This document shows, in pieces, positions 35,585 through 45,106 of a stretch of DNA of 64,000 nucleotides (positions are counted from its first letter, which is position 1; the number at the start of each line of letters is the position of its first letter). Made by a program: the position numbers and the translations under genes. This stretch comes from CAYLUN01 sp964386865 (GTDB taxonomy: Bacteria; Verrucomicrobiota; Kiritimatiellia; RFP12; UBA1067). The notes below the pieces were generated by a model, which saw only the letters and a program-made list of their open reading frames with translations, had not been told where the DNA came from and searched no databases. Location: assembly GCA_964386865.1 (NCBI GenBank), contig CAYLUN010000006.1:62001-126000 (forward strand), written 5' to 3'.

Positions 35585-37111
35585 TCATTTCCTGCGTGCG
35601 GGTTGCGCCGGCTTGCGGAGCGACACCGGCACGTCGTTGGCCTGCGGCTCGCCCGCCGTGCTGCGGCCGTCGGCCACGTATTTCTCCAGCAGCCGGGTCA
35701 GCCGCTCGACGACCTCCGGGTGCTCGGCGCAGAGGTTCTTCTGCTCGCAGGCCTCCTGCTCGAGGTTGTAGAGCTGGGCCGGCGGCAGCCCCGCTTTGAG
35801 CGCCGCCGGATCGCGCGGCTCGCACCAGCCGCCCGAGCCGGGGCACAGCTCCAGCTTCCACGGCCCCTGGCGGATCGCGAACGCCCCGTTGATCGAGTGG
35901 TGCACGACCGCCTCGCGGAGCGGCCCCTTGTCCTCGCCCAGCAGGGCGGGCAGGAAGCTGACGCTGTCCTCGCCCGCGCCGGCCGGCATCTTCTCGCCCG
36001 TCAGCTCGGCGCAGGTCGCCAGCAGGTCCGTCAGGCAGATCACCTGCTTGCTCGCGGTGTCGGCTTTGACCCGCGCCGGCCAGCGGCAGATGAAGGGCAC
36101 GCGGTGCCCGCCCTCCCAAATGTCGGCTTTGTATCCGCGGTACTGGGCGCTCGGATAGTGGCCCTGCTTCTCAAGACCTTTGACGTCGGCCGCCGGCGAG
36201 CAGCCGTTGTCGCTCGTGACGATCACCAGCGTGTCCCGCGCCAACCCGCTCTTCTCAAGCGCGCCTAGAAGCTGGCCCACGCAGCTGTCGGTCTGCATCA
36301 CAAAGTCCGCGTACGGGCTGATCCCGCTCTTGCCCTGCCACTCCGGCGAAGGCACGATGGGCGTGTGCGGCGAGGCCAGCGGCAGGTAGAGGAAAAACGG
36401 CTTGCCCGCCCGGGCGTCGGCGGCGCGGGCCTCAAAAAAGGCGATCGCCTTTTTCGTCAGCGTCGGCAGCACATCCGCGGCCTCGAAGGCCGGCCCCGCA
36501 GGACCTTCGCGAAGCCATTTCTTGGTCGCGGTCGGCTGCTCCGTCACGCGGTCATTGTCGATCCAGACGTACGGCGGCATGTCGAGCGAGGCGGCGATCC
36601 CGTAGAAGGCGTCGAACCCGTGCGTGAGCGGGCCGTCTGCCAGCGGCTTCGCGTAGTCCACCTGCGCGCCCTTGAGGTTGCCCTCGTCGGTGGCCGTGCC
36701 CGCCCAGCCGAGGCCGAGGTGCCACTTGCCGAAGCACGCCGTGTGATAGCCCGCCCGCTTGAGCAGGCCCGCCACCGTCAGCCGGCCCGGCGCAATCAGC
36801 GGCGCGCTGAGCCCGTAGAGCACGCCGCTCTGCAGGCGCGTGCGCCACGCGTAGCGCCCCGTGAGGATGCCGTAGCGCGTGGGCGTGCAGACCGACGAGC
36901 CCGAGTGCGCGTCCGTGAACGTCAGGCCCTCGCGGGCCAGCCGGTCGATGTTCGGCGTCGGGATTCGGCCGCGCGCGGGGTTGAGAGCCTGCACGTCGCC
37001 GGTGCCGAGGTCGTCGCACAGCACGTACACGATGTTCGGCCGCGCCTGCGTGACGGCCGACGCCGTCCAAGCAGAGGCCAGGCAACAGAAAGCCAGCCCG
37101 ATTGCCTTCAT
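35585..37111 (-). CDS. Secreted sulfatase (formylglycine type)
   Basis: This 508-residue arylsulfatase-family protein has a signal peptide (MKAIGLAFCCLASAWTASA) when started at 37111. Hallmarks: metal site DDLGTGD (33-39), the CxPxR formylglycine motif CTPTR with Cys75, GKWHLG, and SDNG in VIVTSDNGCSPAAD. The open frame and a good ribosome binding site (AAGGAAGGGG) point to a start at 37186, which would add 25 residues before the signal peptide. Those extra residues are encoded by a GC-rich hairpin repeat (37112-37165), so a repeat seems to have landed between the original start and the signal peptide. It probably removes sulfate from a glycan. Confidence 0.88.
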   Translation of the reverse strand: MKAIGLAFCCLASAWTASAVTQARPNIVYVLCDDLGTGDVQALNPARGRIPTPNIDRLAREGLTFTDAHSGSSVCTPTRYGILTGRYAWRTRLQSGVLYGLSAPLIAPGRLTVAGLLKRAGYHTACFGKWHLGLGWAGTATDEGNLKGAQVDYAKPLADGPLTHGFDAFYGIAASLDMPPYVWIDNDRVTEQPTATKKWLREGPAGPAFEAADVLPTLTKKAIAFFEARAADARAGKPFFLYLPLASPHTPIVPSPEWQGKSGISPYADFVMQTDSCVGQLLGALEKSGLARDTLVIVTSDNGCSPAADVKGLEKQGHYPSAQYRGYKADIWEGGHRVPFICRWPARVKADTASKQVICLTDLLATCAELTGEKMPAGAGEDSVSFLPALLGEDKGPLREAVVHHSINGAFAIRQGPWKLELCPGSGGWCEPRDPAALKAGLPPAQLYNLEQEACEQKNLCAEHPEVVERLTRLLEKYVADGRSTAGEPQANDVPVSLRKPAQPARRK

Positions 37112-37165
37112 CGGGCTCGCGTCCCCGCGAGCCGCGGGCGTCGAGGACGCCGCCCCTCCGCTCCC
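37112..37165. repeat. GC-rich hairpin repeat in the sulfatase leader
   Basis: A perfect 8-bp stem, GGCTCGCG and CGCGAGCC with loop TCCC, lies at 37114-37133. It is followed by GGGCGTCGAGGACGCCGCCC. The same TCCC loop is seen at 1156-1177. The repeat lies between the strong ribosome binding site near 37195 and the signal peptide start at 37111. Confidence 0.7.
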
Positions 37166-37215
37166 TTTTGTGAACTTCAGACTCATTGCAATCCCCTTCC
37201 TTTTCGGCAGTGGTA

Positions 37216-40200
37216 TCACTCCAGAGGAACCCACAGCAGCTGCGCGCCAAACGAATCGATCCACGAGGTGGCCGGCGTCGGCGAGAGCCCGTTCACCGTG
37301 AAGAAGCCCGACCCGGGCGCCTCGTACTCCTTGCCGTCGAAGGACCCCTTCAGCGGAGCGAGCACGCCTTTGTACGTCGCCCTGCGAGTCACGGTCTGGC
37401 CGGAGCTTGTGTCGCTCAGCGTGAAGGAGCCGGAGAAGAGCCCGGTCTGCGCGCTGACGGAGAGCGTCGTGCCGCAGGGGTTCATCGCGCCTTTCGACGG
37501 CAGCCAGACCGTGCTGCCCGACAGCGCGACGGTGACCGCCGGGTCGCACGACGAGTCGGGAACCGCGTCGAACCTCAGCCGGAGCAGATGGCCCTGCTTG
37601 CCGATGACGGCCTCCAGCGACGTGACGCTCGTGTTGTAGGCGCCGCCCGAGGCCGCGAGGTCCAGCTCAAACCCGTCGGGATACAGCCGGGACGTCGCTT
37701 GCCGCGCGGAGTACCATACCAGCCCCTCCCGGCCGCTCGCCGCGACGTCGGAGAAGAAGGCCCCCAGGTACGGCGCGGCGACGTTATCGTCCACGCCCGC
37801 GGCCTGCGGCGCGAGGCGCAGCGCGCCCCAGAACTGCCCCAGGCCTTTGTAGAGCACCGCGAACACCGGCACGATCAAGCCGTCGCCGTCAGGCGCGACG
37901 GCCACCGTCGCCGAGCCACTCCACGCCGTGCCGTCCGAAAGGACGCCCGCGAGCGTCGCGCTGCCGGTGCTCTCCACCCTCACGGTCAGGTAGCCGACAC
38001 CCCGCGGCATGACCGCGTTGGTCTCGTTCTCGCCGGGCGGCAGCGCGACCGTGTAGTAGCCCACGTACTCGGACAAAGCGGGCCTGTTCGCGGACCACGC
38101 GTTCAGTGTCAGCACCACGTCACACGCGCCAGCGGCGTTGCTTAGCCGCCCTCGATAGCCCTGCTGCGCGAGCGCGCCGTCCGCATAGGGCCACACCCGC
38201 AGCGTCGTCGCCGCTCCGCTCTTCAGCGCGAACGTCTTCTCAAAGTAGACGCCCTCCCCTTCGCGGGCGAAGGCGCCGCTGAAGCTGTAAGTCCCGTCCA
38301 TCAGGCGCACGCTCCCGCTGATCGCGCCGGCCGCGCTCACCGTCATCTGAACCGCGCCGGCGAGGCTGCGATCGCCCCCCTCCGCGTCGGAGCCGATACC
38401 CGACAGGCCCGAGAACGCTCCAACCATCGGCGCCGGCAGGGCGTTGACCGTCAGCGTGAAGGCCTCTGTCGGCCCGGTTCCATAGCCGTTCACAGCGGCC
38501 ACGACAACCACGTTGGTTCCGGCCTTGGACGGCCGGCCGCTGATCACCCCGCCCGCTGTGGCCGACAGCCCCTGAGGCAGGCCTTTCACGCTGTAGGCGG
38601 TCGCGGCGGGGCTGCCCTCGCGGAGCGCCAGCGTCTGGCTGAAGGGGCAGCCCACAGTCAGCGCCTGGTCCGCCGGCCGCACGACGCGCGCCAGCGCGCC
38701 CCTCGGAACCTTGAAGAGCCACACGGCGCCTCGCGTCACGCGGCCCGCCGCGCTCACTGCATCCACCCGCCAGTAAATGGTCGCGCCAAGCGTCAGCGCC
38801 GGCAGCCCGAGCGAGGTCCCTTCCGTCTGGCCAAGCAGCTGCGTCTGCACCGAGGACGTCGCTCCCAAATAGACGGCGTACGACGCCGCACCCGACGCCG
38901 CCTGCCACGCCACCACCTGCGGATCGCTCGTGAGCACGCCGCCGGTCGCGGGCTGCGGCCCCGCGGGCCGGGCCGCGTCTGGCTGCCACGCCACCTGATC
39001 CACCCACGCGGAGTCGCCGGCATTCGTCGCGGCGGAATTCTTGACGAAGCGCCATTTGACGGACTGCGAGCCCGCCGGCACGACCACGTTCTCCACGCGC
39101 TCCCAGCCGGTGCGGCCGACGCGCTGCGTCTTCACCGTCGAGCCCACGTAGAACTGCAGCGCGTCCTCGGCCTGCGCTCCCCCGCGCCACGTGAAGGCCA
39201 GCACGCCGGGCCCCGTGACGCTCGCCTGCAGCCACACGTCACGGCCCTTCGTGGTCAGCGCGCTGGCGAGCTGAGCCGCGTCCGCTCCGTCCGCGCTCTC
39301 GGCGGTCTGGCCATACCAGTGGCCGGTGCCGCCGCTGGCGACGGCCCACGCGCCGTTGTCCAACGCCTCGGCCAGCGTGACAGGCGCCTTCGCGTCGCGC
39401 AGCGTCACGGTGGCGAGCGTCCCGTTCGGCGCGCCGGCCAGGCCGCCTTTGAAGTCGCTGAGCTGGAGCCTGAAGGTCAGATCCGGCCTGTGTGCGCCGT
39501 CGTCGAGCAGGGCGACTTCGTAGACTTGCGGAGCGGCATCGCCGTGCGCCCAGCGCAAGACCGTGTTGGTCGCCGCGTAATTGACGCCCGCCTTGGCCGT
39601 GACGCCCACTGCCGCGACCTTGACCTCCACCGCGCCGTCGCTGCCGCCTTCGCGCGCCACCGCCACGCGGGCCACGCCGTCGGCCTCGCACACCGACTGG
39701 GCGGCCGGCGTGATGCGAGCTTTGCCCGGCGCCTTCGTCGTCCCCACGTTCGTAAGCGTCACGGACGCCGCGGCCGGCGTGGCAAGCGCCGCGCCGGTCG
39801 CGTCAAACAGCTCGACGTCGAAGCGCTCGCTCTCCTCCCACACCGCGTCCGGCAAGATGGGGATCCGTACGGCGCGCGCGGAGCCGTCGCCCGCGCCCCA
39901 CGACAGCACGCCTTCGGCTGGCACAAAGTCGGCGCCCGCTGCCGCCGTGACCGGCACGGTGCGGTAGCGCACCTGCGCGGCGCCGTCGCTGCCGCCCGTC
40001 CGCACCACCGTCAGCGTCGCATAGCCCACGCTCTCGGAGGCGCTTGCGGAAGGAGCCGCGAAGCGCACGCTGCCGGGCACGCCGGGGTCGTTGTCCTGAA
40101 TCGTCACGAGTGTCGCGTATTGCGTGTCGCTCAGCACCGCCGATTTCGGGCTGCTGCACAGCGCCCAGAAGGTCTCCGCCCCCTCTTTGAGGGTGTCGGC

Positions 40201-41277
40201 GGTGATCGGGATGGACACGCTCTTGGGCGCGAGATCGCCCGCCGCCCACGAAACCGTCTTGCCCGTCAGCGCCGTGAAGTCCCTGCCGGGAATCGCGGTC
40301 TCGCCGGTCGTCGAGACCGCCACGCTCACCGCGCGCAGCCCGTCTCCCTCGCGCACCAGCCACACGGTCGCGGCCAGATCGCCCTCGGATACCGCGACGC
40401 TGGCGGAGTCCATGCGGATGAGGTCCGGATCGCCCTGCACGACGATGCCCTCCAGCACCTCGGGGTGGTAGCTCTGCGGGGTCTGAACCTCTTCGGCCAC
40501 CGTGTCCGCGACCACGCGCGGCACCGCGTAGTCGTGCAGCTCCTTGAGCGTCAGCGAGCCGTCGCCGTTGGCATCCGTGGAGGCTGCCGACACGGCCTCG
40601 ATCACATACCCCGTATAAAAACTGTAGCCGGACGAATAGGACCACGACAGCTCGCCTTTGTCGCTCGCCGTCATGAAGGCGATGTTCGACCCCAGCGCAG
40701 CCTTGGAGACCAGCGACTCGCCCTGCGGGTTCGCCGCCTTCGCGACCCGGTAAGCGGCCAGCACGCGTTCGGCGAAGGCCGAGCCTTGCGCCTGCGCGGA
40801 GCGCGCCCCCGCCGCCTTGAACATGCCGCCGGAATAGCAGGTGTCGAGTATGATCACGATCTTCACGCCGCTGCTGAACTGCGCGAGATCCTGGCCCAGC
40901 AGCTCGTCTTGGTAGTCGTAGTCGTAGAGGCAGATGTATTCGGCGCCGTCGAGCGCCATGCCGTGGCCGGAATACATGAAGCAGAAGATGTCCCCGTCCT
41001 GACACGTCTGCGCGGCCGCAGCAAGCTCGTCCCGCACGCGGTCATACGTGGCTTGTCCGTCCTTGAGCATCTTCACGTTCGCGCTCAGCCAGTAGCCATC
41101 AGACGGACACAGCACGTGGTCCCGTACACCCTGAATGTCGTTCAGGCTCGTGTAAAGCGACGACAGCCCGCCCGTGAAGTTGTTGCACCCGGCCAGCACC
41201 GCGTAGCGGGTCTCCGCCTGAGCCCCAAGCCCCGACAGCAGCCACAGCGTTCCAAGCAGACACGCCCTCTTCGTCAT
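37216..41277 (-). CDS. Secreted caspase-fold protein with EF-hand loop and Calx-beta domains
   Basis: This 1353-residue protein has a signal peptide (CLLGTLWLLSGLGAQA). Start 41277 follows GGAGG at 8 nt; the ATG one codon upstream is almost as good. Residues 20-260 are a caspase-like (C14, metacaspase-type) peptidase with catalytic His105 in YSGHG and Cys147 in LDTCYSGG. A canonical EF-hand loop, DANGDGSLTLKE (235-246), is embedded near the end of this domain. Three Calx-beta domains follow (about 285-395, 396-505, 510-625), then a jelly-roll region (about 650-780), Fn3/Ig-like domains and a long beta-rich tail. It is likely a calcium-dependent secreted peptidase of unknown target. Confidence 0.85.
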   Translation of the reverse strand: MTKRACLLGTLWLLSGLGAQAETRYAVLAGCNNFTGGLSSLYTSLNDIQGVRDHVLCPSDGYWLSANVKMLKDGQATYDRVRDELAAAAQTCQDGDIFCFMYSGHGMALDGAEYICLYDYDYQDELLGQDLAQFSSGVKIVIILDTCYSGGMFKAAGARSAQAQGSAFAERVLAAYRVAKAANPQGESLVSKAALGSNIAFMTASDKGELSWSYSSGYSFYTGYVIEAVSAASTDANGDGSLTLKELHDYAVPRVVADTVAEEVQTPQSYHPEVLEGIVVQGDPDLIRMDSASVAVSEGDLAATVWLVREGDGLRAVSVAVSTTGETAIPGRDFTALTGKTVSWAAGDLAPKSVSIPITADTLKEGAETFWALCSSPKSAVLSDTQYATLVTIQDNDPGVPGSVRFAAPSASASESVGYATLTVVRTGGSDGAAQVRYRTVPVTAAAGADFVPAEGVLSWGAGDGSARAVRIPILPDAVWEESERFDVELFDATGAALATPAAASVTLTNVGTTKAPGKARITPAAQSVCEADGVARVAVAREGGSDGAVEVKVAAVGVTAKAGVNYAATNTVLRWAHGDAAPQVYEVALLDDGAHRPDLTFRLQLSDFKGGLAGAPNGTLATVTLRDAKAPVTLAEALDNGAWAVASGGTGHWYGQTAESADGADAAQLASALTTKGRDVWLQASVTGPGVLAFTWRGGAQAEDALQFYVGSTVKTQRVGRTGWERVENVVVPAGSQSVKWRFVKNSAATNAGDSAWVDQVAWQPDAARPAGPQPATGGVLTSDPQVVAWQAASGAASYAVYLGATSSVQTQLLGQTEGTSLGLPALTLGATIYWRVDAVSAAGRVTRGAVWLFKVPRGALARVVRPADQALTVGCPFSQTLALREGSPAATAYSVKGLPQGLSATAGGVISGRPSKAGTNVVVVAAVNGYGTGPTEAFTLTVNALPAPMVGAFSGLSGIGSDAEGGDRSLAGAVQMTVSAAGAISGSVRLMDGTYSFSGAFAREGEGVYFEKTFALKSGAATTLRVWPYADGALAQQGYRGRLSNAAGACDVVLTLNAWSANRPALSEYVGYYTVALPPGENETNAVMPRGVGYLTVRVESTGSATLAGVLSDGTAWSGSATVAVAPDGDGLIVPVFAVLYKGLGQFWGALRLAPQAAGVDDNVAAPYLGAFFSDVAASGREGLVWYSARQATSRLYPDGFELDLAASGGAYNTSVTSLEAVIGKQGHLLRLRFDAVPDSSCDPAVTVALSGSTVWLPSKGAMNPCGTTLSVSAQTGLFSGSFTLSDTSSGQTVTRRATYKGVLAPLKGSFDGKEYEAPGSGFFTVNGLSPTPATSWIDSFGAQLLWVPLE

Positions 41278-41308
41278 CATAGCCGCCTCCATTTCCGTAA
41301 GTCTTTTT

Positions 41309-41337
41309 ATATTACGCTTTCTTCTCTCGTTCGGCAA
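41309..41337 (-). promoter_or_regulatory. Promoter of the caspase-fold gene
   Basis: On the minus strand TTGCCG (41332-41337) and TAATAT (41309-41314) are separated by 17 bp, 31 bp before the start codon. This is a reasonable sigma-70-type promoter in an otherwise GC-rich sequence. Confidence 0.5.
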
Positions 41338-41344
41338 CCGCCGG

Positions 41345-41515
41345 GGCGCGGCCAGCAATGTAATCGGTGAGCGACAGGCCAGCCGATTATGCCAGCAATT
41401 GCTCATTGCTGATTATGGCCTGAGACGGCCTGAAGGCCGGACTACAAGCGCCTCTTCCCGCGTGCGTAGCCGTTCGTAGCCCGGGCTTTAGCCCGCTTTC
41501 CCGGCGCAGGGCCGG
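41345..41515. repeat. Intergenic repeats: CAGCAAT words and GTAGCCCGGGC palindromes
   Basis: Bases 41355-41420 have CCAGCAATG, CCAGCAATTGC and CATTGCTG words that can pair with each other. At 41418-41445 is ACGGCCTGAAGGCCGGACTAC, and at 41480-41510 is GTAGCCCGGGCTTTAGCCCG. The latter two are inverted copies of a GTAG-CCC-GGGC type repeat, also seen in degenerate form at 32-54. No gene is seen between 41278 and 41530. Confidence 0.6.
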
Positions 41516-41530
41516 CCAGAAGCCGCGCGC

Positions 41531-44500
41531 TCAGCGTGCGGCCGCCTTTTCGCCGGCCTTGAGCACTGCCGTCGCGTGGAGGGCGTAGACGCCGCGCAGG
41601 TCGAGCGCGTACTGCCTGAGCACCTTCTCGGCCGCGCCGTCGCAGTCGCCGAGGCGATACAGCACGCGGGCGAGCGCGAGCTCGCGCAAAGCGAGATTGC
41701 GCTCGTTACCGTTGCCGTAGCCGTTGGCCGCGATCTCGCCCACCGACGTCATGGCGTACCCGCCGACGCCCGGCTTTTGCAGGAGGTCCGCGAGCGGCTT
41801 GGCGGCGGCGCGGTCGCCGAGCGCTTCGAGCGCCAGCGTCACCGCGCGGAACGCGAAGAACGGCGACTGGCCGTCCAACGCGCGGGCCTTGGAGAGAAGG
41901 GGCTCCAGCGCCCGCTTGTCGCGCGCGCGGCCCAGCGCGATCACGTAGCAGTCGAGGTCGCTCATGCGCCGCCCCATGCGCTCGGACCAGTGCAGGGTGA
42001 GCGTCTTCTCCTCGGGCGTGTTCTGAACCGCCGCGAGCAGGGTCTCGACGCCCGACGCGTCGCCCAGCATGCCGAGCACCTGCGCGTAGCAGAGCCGCTG
42101 CGCGGGCGTCTCCGCCTTGGCGTAGGCGTCGCGCAGGAGCGGCAGCGCCTCCTCGGCGTGCGCGAGCACGATGTTGACGTCGCGGCAGGCGTCGCCCACG
42201 CTCTGAACCGCCAGGGCCAGCTCCGCCTGCGGGATCGCCCACGAGTCCTTCCACTCCAGCGCCTCTTTCGGCAGCACGCCCTTTTCGACCAGGTGCCGCT
42301 GGAGATCCCTGACGTTGATGGCGCGGCAGGTCGTGCCCGCCCGCGCCGCCGTGGCGGCCGCGACGCCCGCGACGTACCCCATGTTCTGCACGTCCGGCTG
42401 CATGCGGATCACCGGCATCGCGTCGCGGTGGGCGCTGAGGCCGAGGCCGGCGACGACGATGTTCTCCACGCCCTTGGGCAGCATCGCGCCGTAGGGGATG
42501 TTGGCCCAGTGGACGCGCGGCGTGCTGGGGCCGGCGAGGGTGCAGATGTCGGCGACCGTATAGCCGTGGCTGTCGAAATTGCTGCGCGCCTGCACGACGG
42601 TGTCCGGGAAGGTGCGCTTATTGAGGATGTCGAGCGGCGAGACGAACGCGTCGCCTACGATGCGCTGACGCTCGCGGCTCTGCACGAGCTGCGAGACATC
42701 CCACGCGCCCGGCTCGCACCGCGCCCTTCCGCGCACGCCGAAGAGCCACAGGTCGCCGGCGTCGCAGTCGTTGGCGTAGCCGAAGTCGGAGTTGATGTAG
42801 CTCGCGCCGAGCCTTCGCGGTGAAAGGCCGACGCCCTGCACGGCGATTTCGTCGGAGCCCAAGAAGATACATGCCGCGCCGGCGGCGGCGGCGACGTCGC
42901 TGTTGCCGGTCGCGTCGACCACGCTCTTCGCGAGCACCACGCCGCGTCCGTCAGGCGTGGCCACGATCACACCGGTCACGCGGTTGCCGTCGGTTAGCGC
43001 CCCGCACGCGAGCGCGCCGAACCAAAGCTCCGCGCCGGCCCTGCGGCACTCGCGGCGGAACCACTCGCGCTTGCCCATGACGTTCACCTCCGCGCCGAGC
43101 GCCTTCACGCCCTCGTCGTACTCGGAGGTGAAGCCGCAGATGTTGCCGAAGCAGTAGTTGCCGATCATGCCGAGCGTGGCGATGCCGCCCAGGCCGTGCA
43201 GCTGCTCGAGCACCAGCGTCTTCGCGCCCTGCCGCGCCGCCGCGATGCCCGCCGGCGCGCCGCAGGTGCCGCCGCCCACCACGACCACGTCGTACGCGCC
43301 CAGCACGGGCAGCGCGGTCCTGGGCGAGGCAACCGTCGCGGCCGGCGTCTGGAAGGGGCGGACTCCGTTGAGCAACTCCTTCACGTCGCCCAGCGACTCG
43401 GCCGCCTCCGTTCGCGTTGCGCAGACGGGGGCTGGGCGAGTCGTCAGGGCCTTCGCCTCCGCTGCGGCAGCCGCGCCAATTCGCCGGCCCACGTCCATCA
43501 GCGCGACCGGGCGCAGAAGCTTCTCGGCCGCCGCGCGCGGCATGTCCGCGCAGCCGCCGAGCACATAGAGCCGCCGAGTGCCGTCCGGCCTGAAGCAACC
43601 GAGGTCGACCGCCGCGCCGCCCGGCCACGCGCCTTCCACGGGCTGCTGAGACTTCATCGTATCCGTCGGAACGAAGAACGGCGTATCCGCGATTTCGAGC
43701 AGCGACTTGACGAAGGTGCGGTCGCCGGTGATCTGCTCCGCCTCAGCGAGCGCGGGGAAGGCGCCGTCTTTGAGGTTGAGCTGCATGGCGCATTCGAAGG
43801 CTTTGCCCGCGATGCGTTTGCCGCTGGTCTTGCGATCGCCCGCCGTTACCGGCGAGTCGTAGTCGCCCGGCAGCTGCCGGACGGTGACGTCCTTGGACGA
43901 CGGCGCGTCCCCCGCGATGATCACGCGCGTCACGCGCTGCGGCTGTTCCGAGCCAGGCCTAAAGCGCGCGCCAGACCAGCGGGCCACGGTGCCACGCTCG
44001 GTGGCGTCGATGACCACCTTGGCTAGGACGGCCTGCCGGCCGCTGCGGTTCGCGATGACGACGCCGGCAGGCTTTTTGTCCGCGTCGCGCAGCAGGTCGG
44101 TCGCGTAGCTTCCGGTCAGGAAGGCGACGCCCGCGTCCAGCAGCGCCCGGTCCAGCGCCTGCTTCACGCGCAGCGGCGTCGGCACGGTCACGGTGCCGCC
44201 CTCGGGCATCTTCCTGCGCACGATGATTTCGCCCAGCAGCATGCGCTTCGCGCCGGGCTTCTTCTGCACCGTGACCTGGAGCGCCTTGACCGTGCCGCGC
44301 ACGGGAACGGAGAACGCGACGCGATCCGTGGAGGGGTCGTCCTCCGTGACCGCGAGCGCGACGGGCGCGCTCCACGCCTGGCCATCGGCGCTGACCGAGA
44401 CCGCAGCGCCACCGAGCATGAAATCGCCCTTGCGGTTGAAGGCCCGCAGCTCCACGCCGTCGATCTCGCTCGCCTGGTCGAGCGCAAGCGAGAAGGTCAC

Positions 44501-44932
44501 GTCGGCGGTGTACTCGGCGCTCTGGGAGGCGGCCTGCTGGTAGCGGCCGTCGCAGAGCGCGGTGCAGTTGGAGTCCGCGTGGCGCGGGCTGGCCGCGACA
44601 CTCGACGAATACGTGAACGGGAGCGCGTTGTTGGTCTGGATGAAGAGCGCCCGGGCGAGCGGCGACACCGGCGTCTCGCCCGGCTCCAGCCAGAGGCGCA
44701 GGCAGCCGGCCACGTCGTCCCCGAGATAGGGCCGCGGGGCGACGAGGAAGACCTTGGCCCCGGCTTGCGCCGCCGCCTGCGCAGCGGCGACCGCGCCGCA
44801 CGAGCCGCCCACGACCACCACGTCGGCCTCCGCGCACACCGGAAGCGCGCGGGCCGATTCCTGAACGAACGCCGGCTCCCCCCGCGCGAGTGCCCCGCAC
44901 AATACGACTATCGCCCCCGTTCCTATGCGCAT
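41531..44932 (-). CDS. Double FAD-dependent oxidoreductase with discoidin-like insert and HEAT-like tail
   Basis: This 1133-residue protein contains two FAD-binding Rossmann motifs, VVVVGGSCGAVAAAQAAAQAG (about 37-57) and VVVVGGGTCGAPAGIAAARQG (about 547-567). Each is followed by a family-PF12831-type block. Between the first Rossmann motif and the rest of that half lies a beta domain (about 118-245) like F5/8 type C, with ASEIDGVELRAFNRKGDFM. The last about 200 residues are helical repeats (EALPLLRDAYAKAET, GDASGVETLLAAVQN). A signal peptide is present (VVLCGALARGEPAF). Start 44932 is spaced 7 nt from AGGGGG; 44935 is the alternative. Secreted FAD oxidoreductases of this type are frequent in PVC glycan clusters. 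The substrate is unknown. Confidence 0.82.
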   Translation of the reverse strand: MRIGTGAIVVLCGALARGEPAFVQESARALPVCAEADVVVVGGSCGAVAAAQAAAQAGAKVFLVAPRPYLGDDVAGCLRLWLEPGETPVSPLARALFIQTNNALPFTYSSSVAASPRHADSNCTALCDGRYQQAASQSAEYTADVTFSLALDQASEIDGVELRAFNRKGDFMLGGAAVSVSADGQAWSAPVALAVTEDDPSTDRVAFSVPVRGTVKALQVTVQKKPGAKRMLLGEIIVRRKMPEGGTVTVPTPLRVKQALDRALLDAGVAFLTGSYATDLLRDADKKPAGVVIANRSGRQAVLAKVVIDATERGTVARWSGARFRPGSEQPQRVTRVIIAGDAPSSKDVTVRQLPGDYDSPVTAGDRKTSGKRIAGKAFECAMQLNLKDGAFPALAEAEQITGDRTFVKSLLEIADTPFFVPTDTMKSQQPVEGAWPGGAAVDLGCFRPDGTRRLYVLGGCADMPRAAAEKLLRPVALMDVGRRIGAAAAAEAKALTTRPAPVCATRTEAAESLGDVKELLNGVRPFQTPAATVASPRTALPVLGAYDVVVVGGGTCGAPAGIAAARQGAKTLVLEQLHGLGGIATLGMIGNYCFGNICGFTSEYDEGVKALGAEVNVMGKREWFRRECRRAGAELWFGALACGALTDGNRVTGVIVATPDGRGVVLAKSVVDATGNSDVAAAAGAACIFLGSDEIAVQGVGLSPRRLGASYINSDFGYANDCDAGDLWLFGVRGRARCEPGAWDVSQLVQSRERQRIVGDAFVSPLDILNKRTFPDTVVQARSNFDSHGYTVADICTLAGPSTPRVHWANIPYGAMLPKGVENIVVAGLGLSAHRDAMPVIRMQPDVQNMGYVAGVAAATAARAGTTCRAINVRDLQRHLVEKGVLPKEALEWKDSWAIPQAELALAVQSVGDACRDVNIVLAHAEEALPLLRDAYAKAETPAQRLCYAQVLGMLGDASGVETLLAAVQNTPEEKTLTLHWSERMGRRMSDLDCYVIALGRARDKRALEPLLSKARALDGQSPFFAFRAVTLALEALGDRAAAKPLADLLQKPGVGGYAMTSVGEIAANGYGNGNERNLALRELALARVLYRLGDCDGAAEKVLRQYALDLRGVYALHATAVLKAGEKAAAR

Positions 44933-45106
44933 CATTGTACCCCCTGTGTGCTGTTTGTGAGCCCGATCTTTGGGCCGTGTGCGAAATTGATCGTAGAAGT
45001 ATCTCACCGACGCGGGGCCTGCGACAAGCCTATTGGCGCAGGCCGGAAATCCTCGGGCGAAAACTCAGCCTGCTGTGACACGCGCTTTGCGGCCGACGTT
45101 CCAGGC

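Noticed and set aside
39319..41370. 683-residue reading frame on the plus strand
   Set aside because: It is antisense to the caspase/Calx-beta gene and without motifs.
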